NCBI GenBank assembly: GCA_003476685.1
Contig: DMVN01000063.1
Span: forward strand, 20,856-47,527
Direction of reading: 5' to 3'
Source of the DNA: Acidobacteriota bacterium
Lineage (GTDB): Bacteria > Acidobacteriota > Aminicenantia > Aminicenantales > Saccharicenantaceae
Length of the DNA: 26,672 bases
The notes under the pieces are model-generated. The model did no database searches. It worked only from the letters and a program-made list of their open reading frames with translations, and was not told the DNA's origin. Positions within the stretch are counted from its first letter, which is position 1. Every line of letters begins with the position of its first letter. Of the stretch, positions 1-7,253 are shown in pieces. The position numbers and the translations under genes are program-made.

Positions 1-1
1 G

Positions 2-34
2 AAAGCTGAGCCCGAACCTAAAAAGGAGGCCTGA
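2..34 (+). CDS. Possible C-terminal tail of hydrogenase small subunit (5' truncated)
   Basis: One frame entering from the left edge reads a short Lys/Glu/Pro/Ala tail (KAEPEPKKEA) and stops at TGA 32-34, two bases before the next start codon and overlapping its ribosome binding site. In Isp-type hydrogenase operons the small subunit gene normally comes directly before isp1, so this position fits the end of hynS. Only ten codons are visible and another frame stops at 7-9, so identity rests on gene order alone. Confidence 0.3.
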   Translation, partial: KAEPEPKKEA

Positions 35-35
35 G

Positions 36-713
36 ATGAACTGGACAGAAATATTGACTTTTTCTCGGGGGCCGCTGCTTCATGTGGCCCTGATGATTTT
101 TATTGTGGGTATGAGCTACCGTCTGGTGAGGGTCCTCCTGTTAGGCTGGGAAAGAGACCGAGTACCCAACAAGGGCAGCAAAATCTGGGGTGTTATCCTG
201 AACTATCTTAAAGGTCTGGTAGTTCTCCCCTTTATTCCCTGGGTGCGCCGCACTTTTCGTAACAACGCCCTGACCTTCATCGCCGGCGGGCTTTTCCACC
301 TGAGCCTGTTTTTGGTGCTGGCTTTCGGTACGGCCCACATCCTGGTCTGGAAAAGCCTTTGCGGAATTAGCTGGAAATCACTTCCCACACCGGTCGTAGC
401 CTTCTTCTCTGCCACCGGCATAATCTCTCTGATAGTGCTGCTCATCAACCGTTTAACTCACCCGGTTTTGAAAATGCTGACCAAACTTCCGGTCTGGATT
501 AACTGGGTGATGGTTTTTCTGCCGATGGTTACTGGTTTCATCATGGCCCGCCACCTGTGGTTCCGCTACGAAGTGATTTTCAGCCTCCATCTCATTTCTG
601 TCAGCCTTTTGCTCATCTGGATTCCGCTCGGCCGCATCTCACACTTTCTCTTCTACTTTTTCTCTAAAACCATCCACGGTGCCCAGGCCGGCAAACGGGC
701 CATCATGCCTTAA
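36..713 (+). CDS. isp1: Isp1-like cytochrome b-type membrane subunit of [NiFe] hydrogenase
   Basis: A 225-residue integral membrane protein with about five hydrophobic segments (roughly 13-35, 57-70, 78-104, 118-137, 155-170 and 180-210, some short). Its size and pattern match the NarI/HdrE-like cytochrome b subunit found between the small and large subunit genes of Isp-type hydrogenases. Histidines in or beside membrane segments (H16, H88, H101, H173, H185, H203) are candidate b-heme ligands. The expected role is transfer of electrons from H2 oxidation, through Isp2, to the membrane quinone pool. The start is supported by AAAAAGGAGG six bases upstream. The gene lies 14 bp before isp2 and is clearly cotranscribed with it. 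Assignment rests on topology and context more than on a unique motif. Confidence 0.8.
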   Translation: MNWTEILTFSRGPLLHVALMIFIVGMSYRLVRVLLLGWERDRVPNKGSKIWGVILNYLKGLVVLPFIPWVRRTFRNNALTFIAGGLFHLSLFLVLAFGTAHILVWKSLCGISWKSLPTPVVAFFSATGIISLIVLLINRLTHPVLKMLTKLPVWINWVMVFLPMVTGFIMARHLWFRYEVIFSLHLISVSLLLIWIPLGRISHFLFYFFSKTIHGAQAGKRAIMP

Positions 714-727
714 AAAGGAGGCTCAAA

Positions 728-1984
728 ATGAAAACCCAATCTGCCATCAATACTTACCTCAAGGAAACTGGTGGCTGGGTGGCCAGCCAGCTGGAAGCCT
801 GCACCCGCTGCGGCATCTGCGCTGAAGCCTGTCATTTTTACCAGGCACTCGGTAACCCCGAGTATGCGCCCATCTGGAAGTTAGAGCCGCTGCGTCGGGC
901 TTACGAGCAAAGGTTCACCATCGCCGGCAAGCTTAAGCTGGCCCTGGGCCTGGAGAAAAAGCTGACTGACGCTGACCTGGAACACTGGAGCAAGATTGTC
1001 TATGAAGCCTGCACTGTTTGCAACAAATGCGCTCATGTCTGTCCCATGGGCATTGAGCTCGGTCCGCTCATCCATGAGGTCAGGGCCGGAATGGCGGCAG
1101 CCGGGGTGGTGCCTGGTGACCTGGCTGAAGCAACGGAAAAACAGCGCACGGTCGGCAGCCCGCTTGGAGTCACGGACGAGATGTGGCGGGAACGGATTGA
1201 CTGGATCAGCGATGAATGGGAAGTTGACATCCCGGTGGACAAAGCCGGGGCAGAAAGCTTGATGGTTTTTACCTCCATAGAGCTGATGAAATTCCCCGAT
1301 AACCTGGCCGCTATCGCTAAAATTTTAAACCAGGCCGGCGAAAACTGGACGGTCAGCTCCACTGGCCGCGAGGTAGTGAACTTCGGCTATTTTGAAGCTG
1401 ATGAAGAACTGACCAAACTCTTTATGTACCGGGTTTTCAAAGCGGCCGAAGACCTGGGAGTGAAGAAAATCATCATCAGCGAATGCGGCCATGCCTACGA
1501 TGCTTTCCGCTGGACAGCCCACAACATCATGAAAGTACCGGCTGGAGTAAAAATCGTCCACATCACCGAATACATCCATGAGCTCTGGAAAACAGGCCGA
1601 ATTAAACTGAAAGAAGGTGCCTTTGACGCTGAAATCATCACCTTCCACGATTCCTGTAAAATCCAGCGTCGCGGAGGCATCATCAGACAGCCGAGAGAAA
1701 TACTAAAACTACTGGCTCCCACCAGGTTTAAAGAAATGACCCCCAACAAAGAACAGTCCATGTGCTGCGGCGGCGGAGGCGGGGTTATCTCCATCAAAGA
1801 GGCTGACGCTAACCGCTATGCGGTTTTTGAGATGAAGTTAGAGCAGATGCAGGATATTCAGGCTCAAGCCGTCTGTATGGTCTGCAGCAACTGCCGTCTG
1901 CAGTTTGTGGACAGCCTGGCTCATTTCAACTCCACCATCAAAGTCCATGGCCTGGCTGAGATGGTAGCCAAGGCTCTGGTTTGA
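728..1984 (+). CDS. isp2: Isp2-like HdrD-type iron-sulfur subunit of [NiFe] hydrogenase
   Basis: A 418-residue protein of the heterodisulfide reductase D / glycolate oxidase Fe-S family. Two [4Fe-4S] ferredoxin-type motifs are at C25-C28-C31-C35 and C95-C98-C101-C105. A C-terminal cysteine-rich CCG domain is visible: C310, the C346-C347 pair followed by a run of glycines, then C383, C386 and C389. Only one complete CCG block is present; an earlier SEC251-253 stretch may be a decayed first block. In Isp-type hydrogenases this cytoplasmic-side subunit pairs with the cytochrome b subunit. The start has the ribosome site AAAAAGGAGG in the 14-bp gap after isp1. The family also includes HdrD and DsrK homologues, but the position between a NarI-like subunit and a hydrogenase large subunit favours Isp2. 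Confidence 0.85.
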   Translation: MKTQSAINTYLKETGGWVASQLEACTRCGICAEACHFYQALGNPEYAPIWKLEPLRRAYEQRFTIAGKLKLALGLEKKLTDADLEHWSKIVYEACTVCNKCAHVCPMGIELGPLIHEVRAGMAAAGVVPGDLAEATEKQRTVGSPLGVTDEMWRERIDWISDEWEVDIPVDKAGAESLMVFTSIELMKFPDNLAAIAKILNQAGENWTVSSTGREVVNFGYFEADEELTKLFMYRVFKAAEDLGVKKIIISECGHAYDAFRWTAHNIMKVPAGVKIVHITEYIHELWKTGRIKLKEGAFDAEIITFHDSCKIQRRGGIIRQPREILKLLAPTRFKEMTPNKEQSMCCGGGGGVISIKEADANRYAVFEMKLEQMQDIQAQAVCMVCSNCRLQFVDSLAHFNSTIKVHGLAEMVAKALV

Positions 1985-1988
1985 AAGG

Positions 1989-1997
1989 AAAGGAGGG
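1989..1997 (+). promoter_or_regulatory. Ribosome binding site that sets the start of the small STAS-like gene
   Basis: AAAGGAGGG lies four bases before ATG 2002. This favours 2002 over the in-frame TTG at 1981, which overlaps the stop of isp2 and has no such site. Confidence 0.75.
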
Positions 1998-2001
1998 CAA
2001 A

Positions 2002-2322
2002 ATGGCATCCTTCAATTTAACACCGGTAGAAAAAGGCATCCTCAGGTGCCGGCATACGGGGCCGTTTACCCCAGAAGATATTCAGGCTTTAACGGTGTTT
2101 TTCCGAGAATACTCAGGCAAACTGCTCATTGACCTCAGCGGTTCAGACCCCTCAGAATGCCTGCGCCACATCAAACATTTGCGGCCGATAATGCCCACGG
2201 CGGCTATCTTTGGGGCAGAAATAGACCCCAAAATACTGGAAATAGACAGAAGCTACTACGCCAATGAAGTCCGCTGGTTTAAGACTGAGCAGGAAGCCCT
2301 GGAATGGCTTCGTAACCAGTAA
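2002..2322 (+). CDS. Small SpoIIAA/STAS-like protein inside the hydrogenase operon
   Basis: A 106-residue soluble protein with no signal peptide, membrane segment or cysteine cluster. A central hydrophobic strand followed by DLSGSDP, an alternating helix/strand pattern, and a C-terminal RWFKTEQEALEWL-type ending resemble the SpoIIAA-like/STAS fold, where such proteins end in a helix with the sequence EALxWL. The gene sits 17 bp after isp2 and 17 bp before the large subunit, each with its own strong ribosome site, so it is very probably translated with the hydrogenase. I know of no standard role for such a protein there; regulation, assembly or membrane docking are guesses. The family call is from pattern only. 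Confidence 0.6.
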   Translation: MASFNLTPVEKGILRCRHTGPFTPEDIQALTVFFREYSGKLLIDLSGSDPSECLRHIKHLRPIMPTAAIFGAEIDPKILEIDRSYYANEVRWFKTEQEALEWLRNQ

Positions 2323-2339
2323 GACCAAGGAGGTAAAAG

Positions 2340-4079
2340 ATGGCTAACAGAATCGTCATTGACCCAATTACCAGGATAGAAGGGCACTTAAGAATTGAAG
2401 CAGCCCTGGATGGAAACAACACCATCAAGGAAGCTTACTCCGCCGGCACCATGGTACGCGGCATTGAAAACATCCTGAAAAAACGCGACCCGCGCGACGC
2501 CTGGGCTTTTGCTCAGAGAATCTGCGGTGTGTGCACCACGGTTCACGCCATAGCTTCCATCCGGGCAGTAGAAGATGCCCTGGGCCTCAACCTTCCCAAA
2601 GCGGCTAATCTTATGCGCAATATGATTGTGGCCCAGCAGTTCATCCATGACCACGTGATGCACTTCTACATACTCCACGCTCTGGATTTTGTGGATGTGG
2701 TTAGCGCCCTGAAAGCTGACCCCAAAAAAGTTTCTGAAATACAGCAGAGCATCTCCGGCTGGCCCAATTCCTCACCGGCCTATTTTGCTGAAGTGCAGAA
2801 AAAAGTCAAAGCCATCGTGGACAGCGGGCAGCTTTCGCTTTTTAGCAACGGCTACTGGGGACACCCGGCCTACAAGCTGCCGCCTGAAATTAACCTGTTG
2901 GGCGTGGCCCATTATCTGGAGTGTCTGGACTGGCAGTCGCAGGTGACCAAGATTCACACCATCTTTGGCGGAAAGAATCCCCATCCGAATTTCGTGGTGG
3001 GCGGTGTGCCGCTGCCGATTGACATGAATTCCGACCAGGCCCTCAATGCTGAAAAGCTGGCGGTGATTGCTGATTCTATTAAGCGGATGAAAGATTTTGT
3101 AGAACAGGTTTACCTGCCCGACCTCCTGGCCATCGCTCCCTACTACCTGGAATACGCCAGCATAGGCGAAGGGCTGGGCAATTTCCTGGTCTGGGGTGAA
3201 TTCCCAGAGGGTCAGCTCAACGAAATTGACAAGCTGATTTTCCCGCGCGGGGCTATCATTAACCGCGACCTGAAAAACGTGATTGTGCCCGACCCCAGAG
3301 ACGCCCAGAAGATGAAAGAGTTCGTCACCCACAGCTGGTATAAGTACAGCCAGGGCGATGAAGCGGGGCTTTTCCCTTGGGAAGGAGAGACGGTCTTCAA
3401 CTACACCGGCCCCAAACCGCCATATGAATATCTCAACGTTGAGGGCAAATACAGCTGGCTGAAATCTCCGCGCTGGAATGAACTGCCGATGGAAGTCGGC
3501 CCGCTGGCCAGAGTGTTGGTCCTCTACGCCACGGGGCACAAAGAGACGGTAGAGCTGGTCAACCTGGTGCTGGAAAAATTAAAAGCGCCAGTGAGCGCGG
3601 TGTTCTCCACCCTGGGAAGAACGGCGGCCCGAGCCATTGAGACCAAGGTTATCGTTGACCTGCTGCAGAAATTCTACGACGAGCTGATAGCCGAGATTAA
3701 AGCCGGGAATACAGATACTTTCAATGATGAAAAGTGGAACCCGCGGACCTGGCCGAAAAAAGCCCTGGGCTTTGGCTACACTGAAGCGCCACGCGGTGCT
3801 CTGGGACACTGGGTGGCAATTGAAAACAAAAAAATTAAAAATTACCAGGTAGTGGTGCCAACCACCTGGAATGCTTCGCCGCGGGACCACAAGAATCAGC
3901 CCGGGGCCTACGAAGCTTCTCTGGTAGGCACCAGGCTGGCTGACCCAGGGCAACCGCTGGAAATTCTGCGGACCATACATTCGTTTGACCCATGCCTGGC
4001 CTGCGCGGTCCATATTATCGACCCCAAAGGCAGGAAGGTGGGAGAAGCTGGGACCGGTTTCAACCTGGTCGTGCGCTGA
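2340..4079 (+). CDS. hynL: [NiFe] hydrogenase large (catalytic) subunit, Isp-type group 1
   Basis: A 579-residue nickel-dependent hydrogenase large subunit. It carries the N-terminal ITRIEGH element, the L1 motif RICGVC with nickel ligands C62 and C65 and nearby H69, and the L2 motif DPCLACAVH with C552, C555 and H558. After H558 there is a 21-residue tail, which the maturation protease should remove once nickel is inserted. It lacks a signal peptide, as expected for a subunit exported by riding on the Tat-dependent small subunit. AAGGAGG lies just before ATG 2340. H2 uptake at the outer face of the membrane is the expected role, inferred from the partner subunits. Confidence 0.95.
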   Translation: MANRIVIDPITRIEGHLRIEAALDGNNTIKEAYSAGTMVRGIENILKKRDPRDAWAFAQRICGVCTTVHAIASIRAVEDALGLNLPKAANLMRNMIVAQQFIHDHVMHFYILHALDFVDVVSALKADPKKVSEIQQSISGWPNSSPAYFAEVQKKVKAIVDSGQLSLFSNGYWGHPAYKLPPEINLLGVAHYLECLDWQSQVTKIHTIFGGKNPHPNFVVGGVPLPIDMNSDQALNAEKLAVIADSIKRMKDFVEQVYLPDLLAIAPYYLEYASIGEGLGNFLVWGEFPEGQLNEIDKLIFPRGAIINRDLKNVIVPDPRDAQKMKEFVTHSWYKYSQGDEAGLFPWEGETVFNYTGPKPPYEYLNVEGKYSWLKSPRWNELPMEVGPLARVLVLYATGHKETVELVNLVLEKLKAPVSAVFSTLGRTAARAIETKVIVDLLQKFYDELIAEIKAGNTDTFNDEKWNPRTWPKKALGFGYTEAPRGALGHWVAIENKKIKNYQVVVPTTWNASPRDHKNQPGAYEASLVGTRLADPGQPLEILRTIHSFDPCLACAVHIIDPKGRKVGEAGTGFNLVVR

Positions 4080-4585
4080 GGTGAGCCAGTAGATTAAAAA
4101 ACTAATTGCCGTGGATTCTCCAGGCCACTGGAAAAGAGCTGAGGCTATAAAAAACCCTAACGGTTCCAAAGCCAAAAAATGAGTTGAATCTTAAATCTCA
4201 GAGGCTTGAAAGTAAAAATAGGTTATAAAAGAAGCTAGCCTTAGATGGTAGATAGGCGATAGATAAAGCGACTAAATGCAGGAAAGAGGCAAGACCAATA
4301 AAAACTTAAAATTAGCTGGTCAATTAGTCTAAAATTCATTCATTTTAAAAAACATGAAGAGCTCATCATGGTCATTTTCAGAAACAAAACTTGATCTCAT
4401 CAAATTTAAAGTGATTTATGTTGAAAAAGCAGTTGTGCTTTTAATTTTCTCGAATAAAAACAGGCAGATGAAGGAAGGCTATCCAAAAAGAGACAAAGGA
4501 TAGAAAATTTCCAGAGAGTGTCTTTAATATATGAAAGATTGTTCATATATTCTTTTTAGATCAAATTCTAAAGGTGGCACCTGAC
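4080..4585. other. Gap between hydrogenase structural genes and maturation protease
   Basis: About 500 bp, visibly more AT-rich than its neighbours, with no convincing gene. It holds small AT-rich inverted repeats, for example TAAAAT/ATTTTA at 4330-4347, a near-palindrome at 4353-4370, and the stronger 10-bp inverted repeat listed separately. No clear intrinsic terminator for hynL is visible. Confidence 0.6.
4526..4551. promoter_or_regulatory. Perfect 10-bp inverted repeat upstream of the maturation protease
   Basis: AATATATGAA and TTCATATATT are exact reverse complements separated by AGATTG, ending 34 bases before the hynD start. The dyad could be a regulator operator. It is followed by CTTTTT, so a weak terminator is the alternative, although the stem has only two G-C pairs. 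Confidence 0.5.
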
Positions 4586-5089
4586 ATGGCAAAAAAGATT
4601 ATCGTGCTGGGGCTGGGAAACATCCTGAATCGTGATGAGGGAGCTGGCGTCTATGCCCTGAAGGAACTGGAGAAAATTCTTCCCGAAAAAATAAAAGCAG
4701 AGGTGGAGCTGGTGGACGGCGGAGTGCTGGGGATGGATTTACTTCCTTACGTGGAACAGGCCAGCCACCTGCTGATACTGGATGCGGTAGACGGCGGGGC
4801 TCAGCCAGGCGAAGTGATGGAGTACACTAAGGATGAGATTGAGCTTTTTTACAGCGGTCGCCTTTCCTGGCATCAGCTTGGTTTTCAAGAAGTGCTGGCC
4901 GTGGCTAAAGTCCGGGGAAAATACCCGGAAAATGTGTATTTAATCGGCGTCCAGCCTGCAGATATCAAGACCGGATTGGGACTCAGTCGGAAGATGAAAA
5001 CTTCTGTGCAGAGAATGGCTAAAAGAGCAGTGGAAGTTCTGGAAGCGTGGCTTGGAGAAATAAAGAAGAAAAATATTTCAACCTGCTAA
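4586..5089 (+). CDS. hynD: Hydrogenase maturation protease (HyaD/HybD family)
   Basis: A 167-residue endopeptidase of the HybD family, which clips the C-terminal tail of the large subunit after nickel insertion. The opening VLGLGNILNRDEGAG is diagnostic. The three residues matching the nickel-sensing ligands of E. coli HybD (Glu16, Asp62, His93) are E18, D66 and H96. Start ATG 4586 is chosen over the in-frame GTG 4574 because AAAGGTGG at 4570-4577 overlaps that GTG and sits eight bases before the ATG. It is separated from hynL by 0.5 kb, so it may have its own promoter, and it is followed after 33 bp by the lipoate ligase gene. Confidence 0.9.
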   Translation: MAKKIIVLGLGNILNRDEGAGVYALKELEKILPEKIKAEVELVDGGVLGMDLLPYVEQASHLLILDAVDGGAQPGEVMEYTKDEIELFYSGRLSWHQLGFQEVLAVAKVRGKYPENVYLIGVQPADIKTGLGLSRKMKTSVQRMAKRAVEVLEAWLGEIKKKNISTC

Positions 5090-5122
5090 AAGAATAAACT
5101 GAGAAAACAGGGTAAAAGGAAA

Positions 5123-6217
5123 ATGGGTGAAAAAAAGAAAGTCATCAGGTTAATAGACCTGGGAGAAGTGCCGCCGGTCAGGTCGCAGACCTGCTATCAT
5201 GCGGTCGGTTATGCTTTTGGGCCCGAAACCCCGAACACCATCATTCTGGTGAGCCCGAAAACGCCCTATGTCTGTGTGGGCTTTCACCAGGAGGTAGAAC
5301 GGGAGGTTGATTTAGATTACTGCCGGCAGGCTGGTTTGCCGGTCTACCGGAGAGAAGTGGGAGGTGGAGCAGTTTATCTGGACCGCCATCAGCTTTTTGT
5401 GCAGTGGATTTTTAACCCGGAAAGCTTGCCCCAGTCGCTAGAAGAAAAGTTCAAGTTTTATGTGGAGCCAATGATAAGAACCTACAGGGCCATTGGCGTT
5501 GAGGCTTCCTTCCGGCCGATAAACGACATCCATGTATCCGGAAAGAAAATAGGTGGAACCGGAGCGGCCAGAATCGGGCAGGCTGAGGTGTTGGTCGGTA
5601 GCTTCATGTTTGATTTTGACAAAAAAACCATGGCCCGGGTGCTGCGGGTAGCGTCAGAAAAAATGCGGGATAAGGTTTTTCAGAGTTTAGAGCAGTACAT
5701 GACCACCATGAAAGAGCTGCTGGGAGAAGCCCCAGAAAGAGAGCGGGTAAAAGAGATTTATCTCCAGCAGGTCTCTGAGCTTCTGGGGGCTGAGGTTAGA
5801 GAAGGCGGGATGAATGAAGCCGAGCTGGCTGAAGCGGAAAGGCTGGACCAGCTTTTTCAGAGCCCGGACTGGATTTTCCAGAAAGGACCCCTGCGGCCTC
5901 CAGCAGTTAAGATTCATGAAGATGTTCATGTCCAGGAAATTGATTACAAAGCGCCAGGCGGCCTGATCCGGCTAACCGCCAGAACCAGAGGCCAGCAGCT
6001 GCATTCAGTCTGGATATCTGGAGACTTCACGGCCATCCCTAAGGAAGCTGTGACTGACCTGGAAAAAGCTCTCTCCGGTGTTACGCTTGATGAAAAAAGT
6101 GTTACTGAGGCAGTAAGCCGGGCTCTTCAGGAAAGCGGTCTTTACTGCCCTGGTGTGGAGCTGGCCCACTGGGTATCAGCTCTCCTTAAAATCCGCGAGA
6201 ACCTTCCCCCTCAATGA
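5123..6217 (+). CDS. Lipoate-protein ligase A family protein
   Basis: A 364-residue protein of the BPL/LplA/LipB superfamily. It has the ligand-binding motif RREVGGGAVY at 76-85 and NDIHVSGKKIGGTGAA around 134-148, where K142 corresponds to the lysine that contacts the lipoyl-adenylate. The C-terminal 100 residues include ISGDFTAIPKEAVTDLEKAL, resembling the LplA accessory domain, so a full two-domain ligase rather than an octanoyltransferase is likely. It would attach lipoate to 2-oxoacid dehydrogenase or glycine cleavage proteins; none is encoded here. Lipoate ligases also occur beside sulfur-oxidising Hdr-like systems, but the subunit pattern here is of a hydrogenase. The 33-bp gap suggests cotranscription with hynD. 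Start ATG 5123 has AAAAGGA very close upstream. Confidence 0.85.
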   Translation: MGEKKKVIRLIDLGEVPPVRSQTCYHAVGYAFGPETPNTIILVSPKTPYVCVGFHQEVEREVDLDYCRQAGLPVYRREVGGGAVYLDRHQLFVQWIFNPESLPQSLEEKFKFYVEPMIRTYRAIGVEASFRPINDIHVSGKKIGGTGAARIGQAEVLVGSFMFDFDKKTMARVLRVASEKMRDKVFQSLEQYMTTMKELLGEAPERERVKEIYLQQVSELLGAEVREGGMNEAELAEAERLDQLFQSPDWIFQKGPLRPPAVKIHEDVHVQEIDYKAPGGLIRLTARTRGQQLHSVWISGDFTAIPKEAVTDLEKALSGVTLDEKSVTEAVSRALQESGLYCPGVELAHWVSALLKIRENLPPQ

Positions 6218-6299
6218 CCTTTTAGAGAAACTTCGTGGTTCAGGCAAAAAGTTATATGTTATACCGGCTAAAGCAGAAAAATTATCTGAAATAAAATGG

Positions 6300-6325
6300 C
6301 AAAAAAGCAGGATAAAGGTCCTGCT
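6300..6325 (-). terminator. Intrinsic terminator on the minus strand
   Basis: AGCAGGA and TCCTGCT form a perfect 7-bp stem with a 6-base loop. Read on the minus strand the stem runs directly into six T residues. On the plus strand the downstream bases are CTTCATC, so it is a poorer terminator for the lipoate ligase. No minus-strand gene ends nearby; the nearest upstream minus-strand gene ends at 7254, beyond ferritin. Confidence 0.6.
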
Positions 6326-6586
6326 CTTCATCTTCAGACTTAACCAGGCCCCGCAGAAGCGAAAACTCATTCCGCCCCCATATCTGTTTGCTGGGTCAGA
6401 TACATTAATGACATATTAGAATCTTTTGAGTTGAGCCGAGCATTAATCCCCTTCCTGGTGAAGTAATTCTCCTTCCTTCTTAAAGCCAGGTTAGGATTTG
6501 GACCGACAGCGGCAACAGGGATAGCAGTTGAGCACTAAAAAATCTCAGGCCAGAATGTCACTGATGTCCTGAACCAAGACAATCTG

Positions 6587-6615
6587 TTGCTGAATAATAT
6601 TTTATGGAGTAAAAT
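6587..6615 (+). promoter_or_regulatory. Candidate sigma-70-type promoter for ferritin
   Basis: TTGCTG and TAAAAT are separated by 17 bases and lie 21 bases before the ferritin start, leaving room for the ribosome site AAAAGGAGG. The -35 box is imperfect. I see no obvious Fur-type box. Confidence 0.4.
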
Positions 6616-6636
6616 ACATAGAAAAGGAGGTCAGCA

Positions 6637-7125
6637 ATGATCAGCAAAAAGATGGAAGAAGCTATCAACAAACAGATTAACGAAGAAATCTATTCAACCT
6701 ATCTTTACCTGAGCATGGCCAGCCATTTTGCCGAACAAAACCTGATGGGTTTTCAGAACTGGTTGTTTGTCCAGTACCACGAAGAACTGGGTCATGCCGA
6801 GAAGTTTTATAAATACCTGATTGAACGCGGCGGACGGGTCAAATTGATGGCCATAAAAGAACCGCCGGATACCTGGAAGAACCCCAAGGAAGCTTTTGAA
6901 GCTGTCCTTAATCACGAAAAACACATAAGCGGAAAAATTAATGAGTTAGTGGACCTGGCGGAAGCGGAAAAAGACCGGGCCACCTTTGCCATGCTGCAAT
7001 GGTTTGTTAACGAACAGGTAGAAGAAGAAGCTAACGCCCAGGAAATCCTGGCCAAGCTGGAAATGGTCGGAGAGCACAAGCAGGGCCTCCTGATGATTGA
7101 CCGCGAATTAGCCCAGCGCAAATAA
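6637..7125 (+). CDS. ftnA: Ferritin (FtnA type, non-heme)
   Basis: A 162-residue four-helix-bundle ferritin, the usual length for bacterial FtnA. Residues align by number with the ferroxidase and iron-site ligands of E. coli FtnA: E17, Y24, E49, E50, H53, E94, E126, Q127, E129 and E130 are all present. It should oxidise Fe(II) with O2 or peroxide and store the iron in a cytoplasmic 24-mer shell. AAAAGGAGG lies upstream of ATG 6637. It appears to be a single-gene unit: a promoter candidate precedes it and a convergent operon follows. Iron storage next to an Fe-S-rich hydrogenase locus is plausible but may be chance. The stop codon overlaps the first bases of a dispersed repeat copy. Confidence 0.95.
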   Translation: MISKKMEEAINKQINEEIYSTYLYLSMASHFAEQNLMGFQNWLFVQYHEELGHAEKFYKYLIERGGRVKLMAIKEPPDTWKNPKEAFEAVLNHEKHISGKINELVDLAEAEKDRATFAMLQWFVNEQVEEEANAQEILAKLEMVGEHKQGLLMIDRELAQRK

Positions 7126-7160
7126 ACGGGGGACACAATACTCGTTTACCTATTTTTTTA
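7124..7160 (+). repeat. Dispersed GGGGACAC repeat, copy D
   Basis: Starts inside the ferritin stop codon. The 20-mer AAACGGGGGACACAATACTC is found exactly again, inverted, at 18635-18654. It continues as GTTTACCTATTTTTTT, matching the second half of copies A, B and C. Confidence 0.75.
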
Positions 7161-7253
7161 AGTATTAGACCCTAAGGTAATCAAGAAAAGAGGGCTGACC
7201 TTAGCTGTTCTGATCAAAAAATGCAAGATTCCGCAGCACAGGCTGGTGTCGTC

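Larger units (their letters stand above)
6218..6636. other. Intergenic region before ferritin
   Basis: About 420 bp without a gene I can support. It contains a minus-strand terminator-like hairpin at 6300-6325 and a promoter candidate close to the ferritin start. Overlapping open frames here have no ribosome site and show no family resemblance. Confidence 0.5.

Noticed and set aside
2772..3539. 255-codon open frame antisense to the hydrogenase large subunit
   Set aside because: It lies wholly inside hynL, has no ribosome site or family resemblance, and is explained by codon bias of the coding strand.
3579..4175. 198-codon minus-strand open frame over the hynL 3' end
   Set aside because: Mostly antisense to hynL; the translation has no recognisable motif and no start signal.
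4354..4503. 49-codon open frame in the gap after hynL
   Set aside because: No ribosome site, AT-rich low-complexity composition and no hydrophobic or other pattern suggesting a real small protein.
6153..6419. 88-codon plus-strand frame overlapping the lipoate ligase end
   Set aside because: Overlaps a confident gene by 65 bases in another frame, lacks a ribosome site and resembles no family.
7172..7204. CTAAGGT/ACCTTAG inverted repeat between convergent ferritin and transglutaminase genes
   Set aside because: The 19-base loop and lack of a T-run on either strand make a terminator unlikely.
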